Below are positions 1 to 8,723 of a stretch of 32,950 nucleotides of DNA, piece by piece. The notes beneath the pieces were generated by a model. That model saw only the letters and a program-made list of their open reading frames with translations. It made no database searches and was not told the origin of the DNA. Both the position numbers and the translations under genes were made by a program. The first letter of the stretch is position 1; each line of letters starts with the position of its first letter. The stretch covers positions 1 through 32,950 of the forward strand of contig CAIQAD010000029.1 of the NCBI GenBank assembly GCA_903869725.1. The letters run 5' to 3'. Source of the DNA: an uncultured Alphaproteobacteria bacterium. GTDB taxonomy: Bacteria > Pseudomonadota > Alphaproteobacteria > Pelagibacterales > Pelagibacteraceae.

Positions 1-908
1 ATAATTTTATTAATATTAAATTTTTCATTACCCTGAGAATTTTGATTACTGGCAAATTCTAAATATTCAGTAATCATTTTTTCCATTTCGTCTATTTCTT
101 CATTTAATTTATTCAAATTTTTATTTTTATTAAGAAGAGCAATCTGTAGTTTGAGTCTTGTTAATGGAGTTTTTAAATCGTGACTTATTCCTGAAAGCAT
201 AGCAGTTCTTTGACTAATATGTTTTAATATTCTTCTTTTCATTCTTTCAAATTCTATAGCCGCTTTTCTAATCTCGGAGGCACCAGAAACTCTAAACTCT
301 TCATTAAAATCCCCTTTTCCAAAAGCTTCAGCGGCTTTTGCTAATTGTAAAATTGGTCTAATTTGATTTCGTAGAAATATTATTGAGATAAATAAAAATA
401 TTAGCGAAGGAAGAACAAGCCAATAAATGAAAATTCTACCAGAACTATTACGGACTCTATTTTTAGGAATCAAGAACTGTATTACTTGATTATTGTCAAA
501 TACTTTAATTTGAATGTATTCACTACTTGCTCTAGTATTAAACCAAACTGGTGATTTTATTTTTTTTTTTAGTTCATCATCAGTAATTTTATCGTAAAGG
601 CTATACCATTTAATAACCTCATTTTCTGGTAGAGTTTTTTCATCAATTTTGAAGGAAATAAAAATTTTATTTTTTTCACTATAAATTTCTAAGAGCTGAT
701 TCAATTTTTGATCTTTTTTATATTGAGGATATAAAGATAAAAATGTGTTTATTTCGCTTGTAATTGCTCTTGCTAATCCTCTGTTTGATTTGTACCAAAT
801 ACTATTAAAAAAAACTGTAGTAATAATAATTTGAGTAAGAAAAACAGGTATAATAATGATTAATAATGATCTTGCGAAAAGGCTTTTGGGAAAAAAATTC
901 TTATACAT
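1..908 (-). CDS. EnvZ-type sensor histidine kinase, N-terminal part (cut by window edge)
   Basis: About 302 residues can be read from the ATG at 908-906; the C-terminal ATPase domain lies beyond base 1. In order: a membrane segment at about residues 13-36, a roughly 120-residue periplasmic region, a second membrane segment at about 159-179, a HAMP linker, then a HisKA H-box whose phospho-acceptor is His243 in SGISHDLKTPLTRLK. That H-box is characteristic of EnvZ-like kinases. The start is one base from the stop of the ompR-like gene, so the two are cotranscribed and presumably form a cognate pair. Inner-membrane location follows from the topology. The signal sensed cannot be told from sequence. 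Small indels aside, the readable part looks intact. Confidence 0.9.
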   Translation of the reverse strand, partial: MYKNFFPKSLFARSLLIIIIPVFLTQIIITTVFFNSIWYKSNRGLARAITSEINTFLSLYPQYKKDQKLNQLLEIYSEKNKIFISFKIDEKTLPENEVIKWYSLYDKITDDELKKKIKSPVWFNTRASSEYIQIKVFDNNQVIQFLIPKNRVRNSSGRIFIYWLVLPSLIFLFISIIFLRNQIRPILQLAKAAEAFGKGDFNEEFRVSGASEIRKAAIEFERMKRRILKHISQRTAMLSGISHDLKTPLTRLKLQIALLNKNKNLNKLNEEIDEMEKMITEYLEFASNQNSQGNEKFNINKI

Positions 909-909
909 T

Positions 910-1590
910 TTATTCTAACCACAACACATAGCCTGACCCTCGGACTGTTTGGAGGTACTTAGGATTTTTTGGCTCTGGTTCAATTTTTTGTCTTAATCTT
1001 GTTATTAGAACATCTATAGTTCTTTCCTCCCCAAGGTTGTTCATTTTCGATATATCTTCTCTAGAGAAGATTTTTCCTGCAGATGCAATCATATTTTCTA
1101 ATAATATTTTTTCATTTAAATTAATTTTTATTATTTTTTTATTCCTAATTATTTCCATTTTTTCTGTATTTATTTTCGTATCGCCAAGAATAATTATTTT
1201 TCCAATATCTTTATTTTTAGATGTTCTCTTTAAAATATTATTTATTCTTAATAACAATTCTTTAGGGTCAAAAGGTTTTGATAAATAATCTTCTGCCCCC
1301 AATTCTAAACCTCTTATTCTGTCTTGTGTTTCTCCTTTAGCAGTTAATAGAATTATCGGCATGTTAATTTTATGTCTTATGTCTTTAGTTAGTTCTAAGC
1401 CATCTTTTCCTGGCATCATAATATCGATTATTGCCAAATCAAATTTTACAATCTTCATTTTTTCTTCTGCATCTGAAGAGTGAATAGCTGTTGAAACTAA
1501 AAATTTTTGATTTTTTAAATATTCTTTCAATAAATTTCGAATTTTATCATCGTCATCTACGATTAGAATATGAATTTTTGAGTTATTCAT
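910..1590 (-). CDS. OmpR/PetR-family response regulator
   Basis: A receiver domain is joined to a winged-helix DNA-binding domain. Visible are the acidic pocket Asp12-Asp14, phospho-acceptor Asp56 in IIDIMMPGKDG, Lys105 in SKPF, and a C-terminal OmpR-type wing ending in VRGSGYVLWLE. I chose the ATG at 1590, giving 226 residues, because the receiver fold begins right after it and GGAAAG lies upstream at ribosome-binding distance. A longer reading to 1656 only adds a lysine-rich, non-conserved leader inside marR. The ATG overlaps the marR stop by 8 nt. The MarR-OmpR pairing resembles PetP-PetR of Rhodobacter, where PetR is needed for cytochrome bc1 expression; transferring that role here is inference. 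Confidence 0.9.
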   Translation of the reverse strand: MNNSKIHILIVDDDDKIRNLLKEYLKNQKFLVSTAIHSSDAEEKMKIVKFDLAIIDIMMPGKDGLELTKDIRHKINMPIILLTAKGETQDRIRGLELGAEDYLSKPFDPKELLLRINNILKRTSKNKDIGKIIILGDTKINTEKMEIIRNKKIIKINLNEKILLENMIASAGKIFSREDISKMNNLGEERTIDVLITRLRQKIEPEPKNPKYLQTVRGSGYVLWLE

Positions 1591-2020
1591 TAATAATTCT
1601 TTCCATAATTTTTTTAAAATTTGATACTTCTTCAGTTGTTGATTTTTTAAGCGCATTCAAAATTCTTTTTTTTTGTTTTGAAAAAATTTCAGTTGATAAT
1701 TTAACTCCTTCCTCTGTAAGGATTAATTCTTTTTGTCTACCATCTTTTAATCCTTTTTTTTGAAGAATAATTTTTTTTTTAATTAGATCTTGCAGAACTC
1801 TACTTAGGCTTTGTTTTGTAATTTTTAATTTTCTTAATATTTCAGCTATTGTAATACTAGGGTTTCTTTCAATTATGCATAGTAGTCTGTGATGAGCTCT
1901 TCCAAAAGAATTTTTTTTAAGTACCTCGTGAGGATCTGAATATGAGTCTATGTAAGCTTGAAAAATTAATTCTATAATTTCTTTTAAACTTTTTTCTCTT
2001 AAATATAAAAGATCTTTCAT
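1583..2020 (-). CDS. MarR-family transcriptional regulator (PetP-like)
   Basis: A 145-residue winged-helix protein of usual MarR length. The recognition region around residues 55-85 (ITIAEILRKLKITKQSLSR) is followed by the wing, which contains the typical DGRQKELILTEEG. The family binds palindromic operators as dimers and often responds to small ligands. It is the first gene of a marR-ompR-envZ operon and diverges from ilvE across 83 bp. A GTCA/TGAC inverted repeat in that gap is a possible site of autoregulation. The ligand is unknown. The similarity to PetP of Rhodobacter rests mainly on gene order. Confidence 0.85.
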   Translation of the reverse strand: MKDLLYLREKSLKEIIELIFQAYIDSYSDPHEVLKKNSFGRAHHRLLCIIERNPSITIAEILRKLKITKQSLSRVLQDLIKKKIILQKKGLKDGRQKELILTEEGVKLSTEIFSKQKKRILNALKKSTTEEVSNFKKIMERIINE

Positions 2021-2046
2021 TAAGAACTTATTCTACGTCAGTTTTA

Positions 2047-2075
2047 TTGACATATCTACTTTACTTATTTACCAA
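2047..2075 (+). promoter_or_regulatory. Candidate ilvE promoter with perfect -35 and weak -10
   Basis: A perfect TTGACA stands at 2047-2052. A weak -10 (TACCAA) follows after 17 bp, about 28 bp before the ilvE ATG. The -35 overlaps an imperfect palindrome, GTCAGTTTTATTGAC at 2037-2051, that could be a MarR-type operator. The -10 match is poor, so the exact start is uncertain. Confidence 0.35.
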
Positions 2076-2103
2076 TATATTTTTAAATTATTAAGCATTT
2101 TAT

Positions 2104-2985
2104 ATGGATCCAATTCCTTTTGACAAAAGATCTGGAAAAATTTGGTATGATGGAAGTTTAGTAGATTGGGAAAAAGCAAATTTACACATTTTAAGCCATG
2201 GTCTTCATTATGCTAGTTGTGTTTTCGAGGGCGAAAGAGTTTACCAAGGAAAAATTTTTAAACTAAGAGAGCACACCAATAGACTAATTTATTCTGCAAA
2301 AAGAATGGGTTTTCAAATACCATTTAGCGAAGAAGAAATTGATATTGCTTGCCAGCTTGTAGTTAAAGAACAAAAAATTATTAATGGATACGTTCGACCT
2401 ATCGCTTGGCGCGGAAGTGAAATGATGGCTGTTTCTGCACAAAAAAGCAAAATTCATTTAGCAATTGCAACTTGGGAATGGGGTTCTTATTTTGATCCTA
2501 ATATTAAAATTAAAGGAATAAAATTAAATATTTCCTCTTGGCAAAAACCTTCTCCAAAATCTATACCCTGGGATACAAAAGCCTCAGGCATTTATATGAT
2601 TAATACTTTGTCCAAACATGCAGCAGAAGAGAAAGGTTTTCAAGACTCTCTCATGTTAGATTGGGAAGGAAATATTGCGGAAGCAACAGGAGCAAATATT
2701 TTTTTTATTGATAGTAAAAAAAATGAAATACATACACCAATACCAGATTCTTTTTTAGATGGAATTACAAGAAGATCAATTATTGAGATTATAAAAAAAT
2801 TTAAAATAAAAATTTTAGAAAGAAAAATACATCCTAAAGAAATTTCGAAATTTGATGGATGTTTTTTAACTGGAACGGCTGCGGAAGTAACACCAGTATC
2901 TCAAATTACTGAATATAAATTTAATATATCACCAGTTATTTCAAAATTAGATGATGAATATAAAAAAATAGTTAATAACAATTAG
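2104..2985 (+). CDS. ilvE: Branched-chain amino acid aminotransferase
   Basis: Fold-type IV PLP aminotransferase of 293 residues that interconverts leucine, isoleucine and valine with their 2-oxo acids using glutamate/2-oxoglutarate. Evidence includes the N-terminal LHYASCVFEGERVY block, the PLP-binding Lys159 in PWDTKASGIYM, the LDWEGNIAEATGANIFFI block and the TGTAAEVTPV phosphate-binding loop near the C terminus. Length is normal. It stands alone on the plus strand, diverges from the MarR gene and converges on pgsA with an 11-bp gap, so it is probably monocistronic. D-amino-acid transaminase and aminodeoxychorismate lyase are relatives, but the LHYASCVFEGERVY and TGTAAEVTPV blocks favour IlvE. 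Confidence 0.92.
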   Translation: MDPIPFDKRSGKIWYDGSLVDWEKANLHILSHGLHYASCVFEGERVYQGKIFKLREHTNRLIYSAKRMGFQIPFSEEEIDIACQLVVKEQKIINGYVRPIAWRGSEMMAVSAQKSKIHLAIATWEWGSYFDPNIKIKGIKLNISSWQKPSPKSIPWDTKASGIYMINTLSKHAAEEKGFQDSLMLDWEGNIAEATGANIFFIDSKKNEIHTPIPDSFLDGITRRSIIEIIKKFKIKILERKIHPKEISKFDGCFLTGTAAEVTPVSQITEYKFNISPVISKLDDEYKKIVNNN

Positions 2986-2996
2986 ATAAAGAAATT

Positions 2997-3551
2997 TTAA
3001 TCAAAAGATAAATTTACACCTTTGCGAATATAAATATAACCAGTGTATAAAGTTAAGATTGCAGATATCCAAAGCAAAGTTAATCCAAGTTGAATACCAT
3101 AATTAAATAATAATTTATCTCCACTTTCTCCTGCTAATAAGATTGATATCGAAATCATTTGAATCACAGTTTTTATTTTAGATAATTTTGTCACCGGGAT
3201 AAAAACCTGAGCTTTTGCTAAAAATTCTCGTAATCCTGATATTAATATTTCTCTAGTCACAATAATAATTGCAGCTATGACAGAGATATCATTAATAATT
3301 TTATCCATAACCAGCAACATTAAAGCAGTAGCAACTAATACTTTGTCAGCTATGGGATCTAATAATTCTCCAAATTTAGATTGTTGTTTATATAATCTTG
3401 CAAAAAAACCATCCAAATAATCAGTAAAAGCTGCAATTGCAAATAATCCGCAAGCTAAGAAATCATATAATTCACCGGGTATAAAAAAAATAATAATTAA
3501 AATAGGAGCTACGAGAATTCTTCCAATAGTTAAAATATTAGGAATTTTCAT
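2997..3551 (-). CDS. pgsA: CDP-diacylglycerol--glycerol-3-phosphate 3-phosphatidyltransferase
   Basis: Integral membrane enzyme of 184 residues making phosphatidylglycerol-phosphate, the committed step to phosphatidylglycerol and cardiolipin. The CDP-alcohol phosphotransferase signature is complete: Asp44, Asp47-Gly48, Ala51-Arg52, Gly61, Asp65 and Asp69, with canonical spacing. Several hydrophobic segments fit the six-helix family fold. Its ATG overlaps the end of uvrC by 14 bp, and uvrC-pgsA adjacency is common in alphaproteobacteria. It is the last gene of the uvrB-SDR-folB-uvrC-pgsA transcript. No terminator is visible in the 11 bp before the convergent ilvE. Confidence 0.93.
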   Translation of the reverse strand: MKIPNILTIGRILVAPILIIIFFIPGELYDFLACGLFAIAAFTDYLDGFFARLYKQQSKFGELLDPIADKVLVATALMLLVMDKIINDISVIAAIIIVTREILISGLREFLAKAQVFIPVTKLSKIKTVIQMISISILLAGESGDKLLFNYGIQLGLTLLWISAILTLYTGYIYIRKGVNLSFD

Positions 3552-5397
3552 TTTTTAAACTATGTTTATTTTGATTAAAGAAATTGTAGATTTTAATAGC
3601 AGTATTATCATTAATACCATCAATTTTTTTAATATCCTGAAGACTAGCATTTTCAATCATTTTTATAGATCCAAAGTGATTAAGAAGTAACTTTTTTCTT
3701 TTTTTTCCAATTCCTTCAACATCGTCAAGAGCAGATTTAGTAAATGATAATTTTCTATTTTTTCTGTGAGAAAAAATAGCAAATCTATGAACTTCATCAC
3801 GAAGTCTTTGTAAAAAAAATAATAATACATTATTTTTAATTTTTATTTTTTCATTATTTAAATAGAAATTTTCATTTCCTTGATTTCTTTTTTCTCCCTT
3901 AGCTATTGCAATAATAGTTAAATTAAATAATCCTAAATTATTTAAAATTTTTCTTGCTGTGTTGTAATGGCCTTTTCCTCCATCAATAACAATTAAGTCA
4001 GGATTATTTTCTTCATTTTCCAGTTTAATTTTAGAAAATCTTCTTAACAAAACTTCCTCAAGCATTTTATAATCATCTGGTAAATAATCTATATTTTTAT
4101 TTATATTAAATTTTCTATATCTTTTTTTAATAAAACCATTTTTATTAAAAGCAATTAAAGCTCCAACAGCGTTTTTTCCTTGCATATGACTATTGTCATA
4201 AACTTCAATAAGATTTGGATTAAAACCTAATTTGAATTCTTTATTTATGAGAGAAAGAAAATGTGAATTATTATCATTCTCTAGTAATTTTTTTTCTAAA
4301 GCTAATTTAGCATTTTGAATTGCCATTTTAATAATAGAATTTTCTTCATGATTTTTTGGGATTTTTATATTAATTTTTTTCTTATATTTTTTTTCAAGAG
4401 CTGATTCAATTAGAGAAATATCTTTAATTTTTTTATTAATAATTATTTCTTCTGGAGGAATTTTATTTTCATAAAATTGTATTAAGAATGAATAAATAAT
4501 ATCTTCAATCAAATCTTCAGGATGATGCTTAGGAAAAAAGGCTTGATTACCCCAATTTTGTTTTGATCGGTAAAAAAATACTTCAATACAAGTCGCATTA
4601 TTTTTTTTGAATGCGACAATTAAATCTGCATTATTAAAATTATTTTTATTAATTTGCTGTAATGATTGAATTTGACTTAATGCCTTTATCCTATCCCTAA
4701 TACCTGCTGCTTTTTCGTAATTTAAATTTTCACTTTCTTTTTCCATTTCTTTAGAAAGTTTTTTTTGAATATCTATTGATTTTCCATTTAGAAAATTTTC
4801 ACTATCTGTGACTAATTTGTTATAGTTGATCTGGTTAATCTCACCTGTGCAAGGCGCAGAACATCTTTTAATTTGGTATAAAATACATGGTCTTTTTCTG
4901 TTTTTGAATACTATATCGTCACATACTCTTAATAAGAAAACTTTTTGCAATGTTTTAATAGTCCAGTTAGCAGATCCAATAGATGCAAACGGTCCAAAAA
5001 AAATGTCTCTATCGTTTTGTTTACCGCGAAACTTAGTGAGTTGCGGAAAATTATTAGATTTTGTTATTTGAATATAAGGAAAAGATTTGTCATCCTTTAA
5101 AAGAATGTTGTATTGAGGCTGATTTTTTTTTATTAAATTAGCTTCGAGTAATAATGCTTCAGCTTCATTCTGAGTTGCTATGTATTCTATGTTATTAATT
5201 GAAGAAATCATTCTTTCTGTTCTAATTGGAAGAAAAGAATTCACAGAATAACTTTTAAGACGATCAATAAGATTTTTAGCTTTACCAACATAGATTACGA
5301 CATTATTTTTATTGAGCATTTTATAAATGCCAGGCCCTTTCGGAACAAACTGAATAATATTTTTAATTAATTTTTTTCCTTGATCAAGGTCATTCAT
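3538..5397 (-). CDS. uvrC: UvrABC excinuclease subunit C
   Basis: A 619-residue nuclease making both incisions in nucleotide excision repair. Domains in order: GIY-YIG nuclease (GIY at 23-25, YVG at 36-38, Arg46); a cysteine-containing segment; a UVR motif around residues 205-240 (LNYEKAAGIRDRIKAL) that contacts UvrB; an RNase H-like nuclease with VYDNSHMQG, VIDGGKGH and RDEVHRFAIFSHR; and C-terminal helix-hairpin-helix repeats (VEGIGKKRKK, IDGINDNTA). All catalytic blocks look intact and length is normal. It overlaps folB by 8 nt upstream and pgsA by 14 bp downstream. Being in one operon with uvrB lets both repair subunits be made from one message. Confidence 0.96.
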   Translation of the reverse strand: MNDLDQGKKLIKNIIQFVPKGPGIYKMLNKNNVVIYVGKAKNLIDRLKSYSVNSFLPIRTERMISSINNIEYIATQNEAEALLLEANLIKKNQPQYNILLKDDKSFPYIQITKSNNFPQLTKFRGKQNDRDIFFGPFASIGSANWTIKTLQKVFLLRVCDDIVFKNRKRPCILYQIKRCSAPCTGEINQINYNKLVTDSENFLNGKSIDIQKKLSKEMEKESENLNYEKAAGIRDRIKALSQIQSLQQINKNNFNNADLIVAFKKNNATCIEVFFYRSKQNWGNQAFFPKHHPEDLIEDIIYSFLIQFYENKIPPEEIIINKKIKDISLIESALEKKYKKKINIKIPKNHEENSIIKMAIQNAKLALEKKLLENDNNSHFLSLINKEFKLGFNPNLIEVYDNSHMQGKNAVGALIAFNKNGFIKKRYRKFNINKNIDYLPDDYKMLEEVLLRRFSKIKLENEENNPDLIVIDGGKGHYNTARKILNNLGLFNLTIIAIAKGEKRNQGNENFYLNNEKIKIKNNVLLFFLQRLRDEVHRFAIFSHRKNRKLSFTKSALDDVEGIGKKRKKLLLNHFGSIKMIENASLQDIKKIDGINDNTAIKIYNFFNQNKHSLKNENS

Positions 5398-5794
5398 GAT
5401 CTTTTCTTTTATAAAATTCTATACCTACAGACTCAGTATTTTTAATGATAGTTAGTTTTTCGATTTTAATTTTTACACTAATAATATTCTTATGAGAAAG
5501 AATATTTTTTATTAGATCATTTGCAAAACTTTCTAAAAAGTTATATTTCTTTTTTAAAAAAAAATTTATTTTTTTTATAATTTCCTCATAATTGATAATT
5601 GAGTTTATATTTCTGTCGTTTATTTTTCTAGAACTGTTTAAAATTTCAACATTAATTCTTAATTTTTGAGGTTTTAATCTTTCGAAGGCGTGATAACCAA
5701 TAATTGCTTTACATGTATAATTTTTAATAAAAATAATTTCCTTAGATTTAATTTTATTTTTAAAAAGTTCTAAAATATTAGATTGATTTTTCAT
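5390..5794 (-). CDS. folB: Dihydroneopterin aldolase
   Basis: A 134-residue FolB-family protein, slightly long because of about 15 extra N-terminal residues. The enzyme converts dihydroneopterin to hydroxymethyl-dihydropterin and glycolaldehyde in folate synthesis. Residues matching the family active site are Glu38 in GYHAFERL, Tyr69 in INYEEI and Lys113 in KIEKLT, with spacing close to the Staphylococcus enzyme (Glu22, Tyr54, Lys100). Its ATG follows directly on the SDR stop (TAA then ATG), and it overlaps uvrC by 8 nt. Sequence identity to well-known FolB proteins looks low by eye, so a related pterin epimerase activity is possible. Confidence 0.78.
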   Translation of the reverse strand: MKNQSNILELFKNKIKSKEIIFIKNYTCKAIIGYHAFERLKPQKLRINVEILNSSRKINDRNINSIINYEEIIKKINFFLKKKYNFLESFANDLIKNILSHKNIISVKIKIEKLTIIKNTESVGIEFYKRKDHE

Positions 5795-6550
5795 TTATTC
5801 TTTAATACCTAAAACATCTGGTGTTTTCCAATTTAGACTTTGACCACTATCTATTGCAATAATTTGTCCTGTAATAGTCTCGCTATTTGCAAATAAAAAG
5901 GCTACATCACAGATATCTTTTATTTTTACAGGCTTTTTTAAAAGAGTATTTAGTGTTTGCTTTTTAAAATGATTTGTTGATTGTCTTTTATTTTTCATAA
6001 CAGGACCAGGAGCTATAGCATTCACTCTTATTTTAGGAGCTAGTTTCATAGCCGAAGTTTTTGTAAGAGTGTGTAAAGCTGTTTTGCTTATAGTATAAGA
6101 AAAGAAATGAGGGGTTAACTTGAAAATTCTTTGATCCAAAATGTTTATAATAGACTTATTTTGAGTATCTTTATTTTTTTTAGCAAATTCTTTTATTAAT
6201 AAAGCCGGCGCTAGTAAATTAATTTTTATATGCTGTTCCCAGTTTTTAAGATTAAAATTTTCAATATTATCTTCATTAAATATTGATGCATTATTAATAA
6301 TGCAATTAATTCCTCCTAAAATTTTTTTTGCTTTAGATATTATTTTTTTTACCTCTGTTACTTTTGAAAGATCAGCTTTTATTACTAAACACTTAACGTT
6401 TAATTTTTCTATATCTTTTTTAAGTTTGTAAGCTGGTATTTTTGATTTATTAAAATGAAGTGCAATATTCCATCCGTATTTTGCAAAATATAAAGCTAAT
6501 TCTTTGCCTATTCTTTGAGATGATCCAGTAATTAAAATATTTTTTTTCAT
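5795..6550 (-). CDS. Short-chain dehydrogenase of pteridine reductase (FolM/PTR1) type
   Basis: Rossmann-fold NAD(P)H reductase of 251 residues. Features are the dinucleotide loop TGSSQRIG at 8-15, NNAS at 86-89, Asn110, and Tyr152-x3-Lys156. The residue 13 before the catalytic Tyr, normally Ser, is Asp139. That substitution is a hallmark of pteridine reductases such as Leishmania PTR1 (Asp181/Tyr194) and E. coli FolM. Basic Arg13 in the nucleotide loop suggests NADPH preference. It overlaps uvrB by 4 nt (ATGA) and abuts folB, so a role in reducing dihydropterin or dihydrofolate fits the neighbourhood. The function is inference; a generic 3-oxoacyl reductase is less likely because the active-site Ser is absent. 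Confidence 0.75.
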   Translation of the reverse strand: MKKNILITGSSQRIGKELALYFAKYGWNIALHFNKSKIPAYKLKKDIEKLNVKCLVIKADLSKVTEVKKIISKAKKILGGINCIINNASIFNEDNIENFNLKNWEQHIKINLLAPALLIKEFAKKNKDTQNKSIINILDQRIFKLTPHFFSYTISKTALHTLTKTSAMKLAPKIRVNAIAPGPVMKNKRQSTNHFKKQTLNTLLKKPVKIKDICDVAFLFANSETITGQIIAIDSGQSLNWKTPDVLGIKE

Positions 6551-8700
6551 TTTTTCTTCCTTTTTGAGGTCATTCCAGCCTTTCCTTGCGTTGATCTTCC
6601 AATTAATTCTTTTTTTATATCTGCATTATAAACTTTAATTTTATTATGGACATTTATTTCAAGCTCAGTTTCTTGCAGTTTTCTAATTTCATCTCTTAAT
6701 TTTGCTGCTTGTTCAAATTCAAGATTTTCTGCAGCTTTTTTCATTTCTTTTTCTAACATCTTTAAATGTTTTTTAAGATTGTTACCAACTGGAATATTTT
6801 CATCAAAACTTACATAATCTTTTTCGTAAATTCCCTCTAAAATGTCATTAATTTTACTTTTAATTGATTGAGCAGTTATGTTATTTTTTTTATTATAATT
6901 AAGTTGTATTTCTCTTCTTCTACTTGTTTCTTTAATAGCTTTTTTAATACTCTCAGTTTCCTTATCTGCGTACAAAATTACTCTACCGTCAATATTTCGT
7001 GCTGCTCTTCCAATAGTTTGAATTAATGATATTTCAGATCTTAGAAAACCTTCTTTATCGGCGTCTAATATTGCTACTAATGCACACTCTGGAATATCTA
7101 ATCCTTCTCTTAGTAAATTAATTCCAATTAATACGTCAAATATTCCAAGTCTAAGATCTCTTATGATTTCTATTCTCTCTAATGTTTCAATGTCAGAATG
7201 CATGTAACGAACTTTAATTCCATTTTCATCAAGAAACTCAGTTAAATCCTCAGCCATCTTTTTAGTTAGAGTTGTTACAAGCACTCTTTGGTCATTTTTT
7301 GAAACTGTTAAGCATTCGTTTAAAAGATCATCAATCTGATTTTTTGCTGGTCGTATATAAATTTCAGGATCAATTAGTCCTGTCGGTCTTATAATTTGTT
7401 CTGCGAACGCTCCTTTAGTTTGATTTAATTCCCATTCCCCAGGTGTTGCAGAAACGAAAATTGTTTGTGGTCGCATTAAATCCCACTCTTCAAATTTTAA
7501 AGGTCGATTATCCATGCATGATGGCAATCTAAATCCATATTCCGATAAAGTTTTTTTACGAGTATAATCACCCTTGTACATTCCATTTAGTTGCGGGATT
7601 GTCACGTGACTTTCGTCCACAAATACTAAACAATTGTCAGGCAAATATTCAAATAATGTTGGAGGCGGTTCGCCTGAATTTCTTCCAGACAAAAATCTAG
7701 AATAATTTTCTATACCAGAACAACTTCCTGTAGCTTCTATCATTTCAAGATCATAACGCGTTCTTTCTTCTAACCTTTGTGCTTCCAGAAGCTTTTTTTG
7801 TTGTCTAAATTTTTCTAAAGTTAAAATTAATTCTTTTTTAATCTCTTTAATAGCGTTCTGGATTGTTGGGCGAGGTGTTATATAGTGACTATTTGCATAA
7901 AGTTTTATTTGATCTAGTTCTTGATGATCTTGACCAGTAAGTGGATCAAAAGATTTAATTTTAGTTATTTTATCATTTTCAATCGTCACTCTCCAAGCTT
8001 CATCTTCTAAATGGGAAGGAAAAATTTCTATATTTTCTCCTCTAGCTCTAAAAGAGCCTCGATAGAAATTTTGATCATTTCTTTTATACTGCAACTCAAC
8101 TAATTCTTTTATAATTTTATTTCTTTCGTAATTTTCATTTCGCTTAAAAATAATGGTCATTTTACTGTAAGACTCCACTGACCCAAGTCCATAAATACAA
8201 GAAACGCTAGATACAATAATGACATCATCTCTTTCCAAGAGTGCTCTTGTTGCGGAATGACGCATTCGATCTATTTGTTCATTAATAGAAGCTTCTTTTT
8301 CTATATATGTATCTGATCTTGGTACATAAGCCTCTGGCGTGTAATAATCATAATAAGAAACAAAGTATTCAATAGCATTATTTGGAAAAAAATTTTTCAT
8401 TTCCCCAAATAATTGAGCAGCTAAAGTTTTATTTGGAGCTAAAATTAATGCAGGTCTATTTAATTCTTCAATAATTTTAGCCATTGTAAAAGTTTTTCCT
8501 GAACCGGTAACTCCGAGTAAAACTTGATTTTTTTTACTATTAAGAATTTCTGATTTTAAAAATTTTATTGCTTTTGGCTGATCTCCAGCAGGAGTATATT
8601 CAGTTACAAGTTGAAATTTTTTACCACCTTCAATTTTTTCTAAAGAAAGTGCTTTTGTATCTGTTTTTTTTGCTATATTAATTCCTGGAAAATTTTGCAT
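6547..8700 (-). CDS. uvrB: UvrABC excinuclease subunit B
   Basis: DNA damage-verifying helicase-like subunit of 717 residues. Features are Walker A GVTGSGKT at 63-70, the beta-hairpin region ([12 protein letters not shown], then [14 protein letters not shown]), the DEAD-like [18 protein letters not shown], the helicase motif VI region QTIGRAARN, and a C-terminal UVR motif ([15 protein letters not shown]) that pairs with UvrC. Residues 1-28 are an extension relative to E. coli UvrB, whose start aligns near [10 protein letters not shown]; no in-frame ATG lies closer, so the ATG at 8700 is kept. It is the first gene of the five-gene operon. Only 23 bp separate it from aspC, and a TATATT box 7 bp upstream predicts an almost leaderless message. 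Confidence 0.96.
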   Translation of the reverse strand: MQNFPGINIAKKTDTKALSLEKIEGGKKFQLVTEYTPAGDQPKAIKFLKSEILNSKKNQVLLGVTGSGKTFTMAKIIEELNRPALILAPNKTLAAQLFGEMKNFFPNNAIEYFVSYYDYYTPEAYVPRSDTYIEKEASINEQIDRMRHSATRALLERDDVIIVSSVSCIYGLGSVESYSKMTIIFKRNENYERNKIIKELVELQYKRNDQNFYRGSFRARGENIEIFPSHLEDEAWRVTIENDKITKIKSFDPLTGQDHQELDQIKLYANSHYITPRPTIQNAIKEIKKELILTLEKFRQQKKLLEAQRLEERTRYDLEMIEATGSCSGIENYSRFLSGRNSGEPPPTLFEYLPDNCLVFVDESHVTIPQLNGMYKGDYTRKKTLSEYGFRLPSCMDNRPLKFEEWDLMRPQTIFVSATPGEWELNQTKGAFAEQIIRPTGLIDPEIYIRPAKNQIDDLLNECLTVSKNDQRVLVTTLTKKMAEDLTEFLDENGIKVRYMHSDIETLERIEIIRDLRLGIFDVLIGINLLREGLDIPECALVAILDADKEGFLRSEISLIQTIGRAARNIDGRVILYADKETESIKKAIKETSRRREIQLNYNKKNNITAQSIKSKINDILEGIYEKDYVSFDENIPVGNNLKKHLKMLEKEMKKAAENLEFEQAAKLRDEIRKLQETELEINVHNKIKVYNADIKKELIGRSTQGKAGMTSKRKKK

Positions 8701-8707
8701 TGTTAGT

Positions 8708-8715
8708 AATATAAT
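8708..8715. promoter_or_regulatory. Overlapping divergent -10 boxes between uvrB and aspC
   Basis: The 23-bp gap 8701-8723 holds TATAAT on the plus strand (8710-8715), 8 bp before the aspC ATG, and TATATT on the minus strand (8713-8708), 7 bp before the uvrB ATG. A fair -35 for aspC (TGGAAA, 18-bp spacing) would lie inside uvrB. Start sites 6-8 nt downstream would fall at or next to both ATGs. AT-rich DNA makes such hexamers common, but the gap leaves little room for any other promoter. Confidence 0.45.
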
Positions 8716-8723
8716 TAATTTAG

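Noticed and set aside
1591-1656. N-terminal extension of the ompR-like gene back into marR
   Set aside because: The receiver domain begins at the ATG at 1590, which has an SD; the extension is the out-of-frame reading of the marR 3' end.
1037-1763. Plus-strand open frames opposite the ompR and marR genes
   Set aside because: They are low-complexity Phe/Ile/Leu-rich translations antisense to conserved proteins, with no motifs.
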